From assembly GCF_032884065.1 (NCBI RefSeq), contig NC_088863.1, positions 61,883,512 to 61,947,511 of the forward strand: a stretch of 64,000 bases of DNA, in the 5' to 3' direction. The stretch is from Artemia franciscana. Its lineage: Eukaryota > Arthropoda > Branchiopoda > Anostraca > Artemiidae. The notes below the pieces were generated by a model. It saw only the letters and a list, made by a program, of their open reading frames with translations, was not told the origin of the DNA and ran no database searches. A program made the translations under genes and the position numbers. Positions 60,822 through 64,000 of this stretch are shown piece after piece (positions within the stretch are counted from its first letter, which is position 1; each line of letters starts with the position of its first letter).

Positions 60822-61291
60822 ATAATATGAAAAAAACTTCGTTTTCTTAAAGAGTAAAGAGGCTGCGTCCCAAAGTCGAACCTTAAAACGTACAGGAATT
60901 AGAAAAGGCAGTTGGGGGGCTGCCGCCCCCCAAACCCCCAGCTTTTAAAGACTCTTTTGTACAGGTTTTTTATTTTTTTGCTAACCCCCCGCTCTTGGCT
61001 TCGGAAAGGCCCTCTTTTAATTAACAAAAAATTGAAATGAATGAATAATGGAATAACTTCGAAAAATGTTAAACACAAGAGGACAGGAGAACCATTGCGC
61101 CGAAACTAGTAATTAGTAACAATGATGTCCCCCCACAAGAAAAAACCCTGTACAAAAGAGTCTTTAAAAGCTGGGGGTTTGGGGGGCGGCAGCCCCCCAA
61201 CTGCCTCTTCTAATTCCTGTACGTTTTAAGGTTCGACTTTGGGACGCAGCCTCTTTAACTCTTTAAGAAAACGAAGTTTTTTTCATATTAT
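60822..61291. mobile_element. Long inverted repeat with ~150-bp, nearly identical arms
   Basis: The left arm (60822-60977) runs ATAATATGAAAAAAACTTCG, AGGCTGCGTCCCAAAGTCGA, TTGGGGGGCTGCCGCCCCCC, GCTTTTAAAGACTCTTTTGT. The right arm (61140-61291) is its inverse complement with only a few differences. The spacer is about 160 bases. Inside each arm the G-run/C-run pair forms its own hairpin. No coding frame. Best read as a fold-back element. Confidence 0.85.
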
Positions 61292-61329
61292 ATTTACTTA
61301 GGATTGATGCATTTAGGTTAACTCTATAC

Positions 61330-61370
61330 GAAGCCACTTGAAAAATTGTCGATAATTTACAAGTGGCTTC
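61330..61370. repeat. Hairpin with 11-bp perfect stem
   Basis: GAAGCCACTTG (61330-61340) and CAAGTGGCTTC (61360-61370) are exact inverse complements around an AT-rich loop. Confidence 0.8.
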
Positions 61371-61419
61371 CTTCGGGGCCGATCCAACGAAAACGTGCCC
61401 GATCCAAAAGGTAGAAAAA

Positions 61420-61592
61420 AAATTGTCAAGAAAAAAGGAGAAACGTTGTCAAGAATTGTAAAGAAAAAAGGTCAAAAATGACAAATTGTCACGACTTGGT
61501 AAAATGACAAATCGTCATTAATTGTCAAATTTTCATTCGTCAAAAATGACAAATTGTCAAGACAAAATTGTCAAGAAAAAAGGAGAAGCGTC
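61420..61592. repeat. Irregular repeats of AAAATGACAAATTGTCA
   Basis: At least six variants of (A)AATTGTCAAG and ATGACAAATTGTCA in 170 bases; TGACAAATTGTCA is almost self-complementary. Confidence 0.7.
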
Positions 61593-61610
61593 TATATACT
61601 TCCCAATCAG

Positions 61611-61923
61611 CAGAGGCGCCATTTGGGGGGGGGTTAAGGGTGGGAAAATGCCCACCCCAGATTTTCCAGGGGGGCCCAAGCTTCCACCGCATAGGGCCCT
61701 TTTACGGCCATAATAATCCATTATGTCCAACATAATCCATTCTGTTCAAATGATTTGAACTAAGTGCACGCCTATTAGCCAAAGAGCGTAATTACCTGAC
61801 AACCCTTGGGGTAATTACGCTATTTTCTATTAATCATTGTAAACTTTGAAAACATAATAAAAGTCTCAAGTTCTGTCAAATACCCCATGCTCACCCCAAG
61901 ATTTGGCCCAAATGGTGCCTCTG
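61611..61923. mobile_element. 313-base hAT-type MITE with target duplication
   Basis: The ends CAGAGGCGCCATTTGGG and CCCAAATGGTGCCTCTG are inverse complements with one mismatch (17 bp). The flanks CCAATCAG and CCAATAAG (61603-61610, 61924-61931) match at seven of eight positions, as expected for an aged 8-bp hAT duplication. It has no coding capacity. Confidence 0.75.
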
Positions 61924-61939
61924 CCAATAAGAAATACTA

Positions 61940-62530
61940 TATGTTAAAAATGACCAAATTTTATATCTTGGTCATATCCCCAGGGACTGGGGAGAGGGTC
62001 ATGTTATCTTCAAAGACATAGTTTTGAAACTTTTCAACTATGCTGAATAAAAATGTAATCTCAATATTTTGCCCGCGGGGGGCTAGTTGTCCTCCAATCT
62101 TTTTGATCACATAAAAAGGGCACTAGAATTTTTCATTTCCACTCAAATGAGCCCTCTACCGATGTTCTAGGACTTTTGGTTAGATATGATCACCCCTGAA
62201 GATAAAAACAAATAAAAACGCATCCACGACCTTTCTTCTGACAAAAAATACAAACTTCCGCGTATTTCCAGATAGAAGCTTTAAACTTCAACAGAAGGAT
62301 TGTCTGATACCCTGAATCTGGATCTACGCATTTACACCCCGAAAAATGCCCCCCGCGGAAGGTTCCTCTGAAGTTTTTACGACCATGAAGCATAGGTGGG
62401 GATGAGGAAGTGGCAGTCCCCTTTCTATACGTAATAAATTATGGGTTTAATGTTACTCTTCACTTTCATAATAACAGCGTAGACCAGAAAAGTTCCCAAA
62501 AATCAAAGGAGATTAAATATCAATTTCAAA
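61940..62530 (-). repeat. Rep-A copy, minus orientation
   Basis: The inverse complement of this stretch follows 28270-28600: GTATTTTTTGYCAGAAG, GATGCGT, TTATTTGTTT, GGGGTGATCATAT, TCTAGTGCCCTTTTTA and AACTATGTCTTTG. Diverged by roughly a quarter from that copy. Confidence 0.7.
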
Positions 62531-62734
62531 TTTTTTATACGTTTAAAAAAAACTATTCTATCCCCCCCTAACAAAAATTTACACCTCAAACAAAAGTCCT
62601 GGATACGGCCCTGGGGGAAATAAGGTATCTCCTCCTTCCCTAAGGTAAATTCCCTCTCGTTTTACAATTCTAAATATTTGCATATAAGGGCTTCAAACAC
62701 ATTCAATGAGTCTCCCTCATTGTTGAATCTTAAT

Positions 62735-64000
62735 GAAGTTTGCAATGATATTGTGTCTCAGAGCTCTTATTTTAAATCCCGACCGGATCTGATGACATTG
62801 GGGGGAGTTGGAGGGGGAAAACCTAAAGTCCCGGTTTTGCTACTTTAGGCACTTCCAGGTAAGCTAGGACGATGAAATTTGGCAAGCGTATCAGGGACCG
62901 GACCAGATTAAATTAGAAATAGTCGTTTTCCCGATTTGACCATCTGGGGGGGGGAGTAGGGGCCAGTTAATTCGGGAAAAATAGAAAAAATAAATTATTT
63001 TTAACTTATGAGCCGGTGATTGGATCTTAATGAAATTTGATGTTTGGAATGATATTGTGTCTCAGAGCTCTTATTTTAAATCCCGACTGGGTCTGATGAC
63101 ATTGGGGGGAGTTGGAGGGGGGAAACCTAAAATCTTGGAAAACACTTAGAGTAGAGGGATCGGGATGAAACTTGATGGGAAAAATAAGCACAAGTCCCAG
63201 ATACATGATTGACATAATCGGAACTGATTTGCTCTCTTTGTGGTAGTTGGGGGGGGGGGGGGGGTAATTCTTAAAAATTAGAAAAATGAGGTATTTTCAA
63301 CTTACGAACGGGTGATCGGATCTCAATGAAATTTGATGTTTAGAAGGATATCGTGTCTTAGAGCTCTTATTTTAAATCCCGACCGGATCTGGTGATGGGG
63401 GCGGGGAGTTGGGAGGGGGAAACCTAAAACTTGGAAAACGCTTAGAGTGGAGGGATCGGGATGAAACATGGTGGGAAAAATAAACACAAGTCCTAGATAG
63501 ATGATTGACATAAACGGAACGGATCCGCTCTCTTTTGGGTAGTTGGGGGGGGGGAGTATTTCTGAAAAAATAAAAAAAATGAGGTATTTTTAACTTACGA
63601 ACGGGTGATCGGATCTCAATGAAATTTGATATTTAGAAGGATATCGTGGCTCAGAGCTCTTATTTTAAACCCGACCAGATCTGGTGACATTGGGGGGGGG
63701 GGGGGGTTGGGAGGGAGAAACCTAAAAATTGGAAAATACTTAGAGTGGAGGGATCGGGATGAAACTTGGTGGAAAAAAAATACGAGTCCTAGATACAAGA
63801 TTGACATAACCAGAACGGATCCACTCTCTTTGGGGTAGTTGGGGGGGGGGGTTAATTCTGAATAATTTGAAAAAATGAGGCATTTTTAACTTACGAACGG
63901 GTGATTGGATCTCCATGAAATTTGATTTTTAGAAGGATATCGTGTCTCAAAGTTCTTATTTTCAATCCTGACCGGATCTGGTGACATTGGGGGAAGTTTG
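62735..64000 (+). repeat. Rep-B array, continues beyond window
   Basis: The word GAGCTCTTAT (or a one-base variant) recurs at 62761, 63065, 63361, 63654 and 63950, spacings 304, 296, 293 and 296. Each unit carries TCGGGATGAAACTTGG, GACATAA(C/T)CGGAACGGAT and one or two poly-G tracts (16 G near 63250). The 5' start lacks the ATGGCACTTG terminus, and no 3' terminus is reached in the window. Minus-strand frames of about 62 codons repeat in each unit and are not genes. Confidence 0.85.

Noticed and set aside
63027..63807. Three ~62-codon minus-strand frames with similar sequence
   Set aside because: They recur once per Rep-B unit, change with the poly-G length, and have no coding signature.

Overview
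The window looks like AT-rich, repeat-laden nuclear DNA from an arthropod, probably a crustacean. It has a spliced, slowly evolving metazoan housekeeping gene, introns of 1.5 to 20.6 kb filled with decayed non-LTR retrotransposons and hAT transposons, and no bacterial gene layout. Several dispersed repeats resemble what I remember from brine shrimp (Artemia). That genus is only a guess from memory and was not checked.

1-45.9 kb, plus strand: the 3' two-thirds of an aminopeptidase P gene (XPNPEP1/ApepP). Seven coding exons (396-652, 9736-9880, 30482-30758, 35575-35704, 40774-40951, 43946-44115, 45624-45743) join in consistent phase to 424 codons plus a stop, and all metal ligands are kept. The earlier exons lie upstream of the window. 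The introns hold most of the other features. These are RTE-like and other non-LTR remnants on the minus strand at 5.2-8.5, 13.2-18.4 and 24.0-26.4 kb, and a hairpin-rich element at 18.46-19.78 kb. There is also a pseudogene of a multicopy putative nuclease-like family at 20.9-22.2 kb and a Thr-rich (ACT)n coding-like tract at 11.9-12.9 kb. A hAT relic (27.7-30.2 kb) is split by another repeat, and a 1.94-kb hAT element keeps its TIRs and a perfect 8-bp target duplication (37471-39409).

45.9-49.2 kb: intergenic, with one copy of dispersed repeat Rep-A.

49.25-51.75 kb, plus strand: the only long intact single-exon gene, 721 codons. It encodes a duplicated basic N-terminal segment, 14 ankyrin repeats and a C-terminal SOCS-box-like segment with a canonical Elongin-C-binding (BC-box) pattern. 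It therefore looks like an ASB-type substrate receptor of a cullin-RING ubiquitin ligase. A TATA box, two perfect CRE palindromes and a poly(A) signal flank it. It is the best candidate for something undescribed.

51.75-64 kb: gene-poor. It contains MITE-like elements (one with TIRs and a near-perfect 8-bp target duplication), a very well conserved 150-bp inverted repeat around 61 kb, Rep-A copies, an RT fragment, and the start of an array of about 296-bp units with poly-G tracts (Rep-B).

Two repeat families recur. Rep-A is a dispersed repeat whose 3' part contains fold-back arms. Rep-B is an element with internal ~290-bp tandem units, subterminal inverted ATGGCACTTG/CAAGTGCCAT motifs and a palindromic 3' end; this resembles Helentron/HINE architecture. 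I saw no rRNA, convincing tRNA, CRISPR array or bacterial operon.
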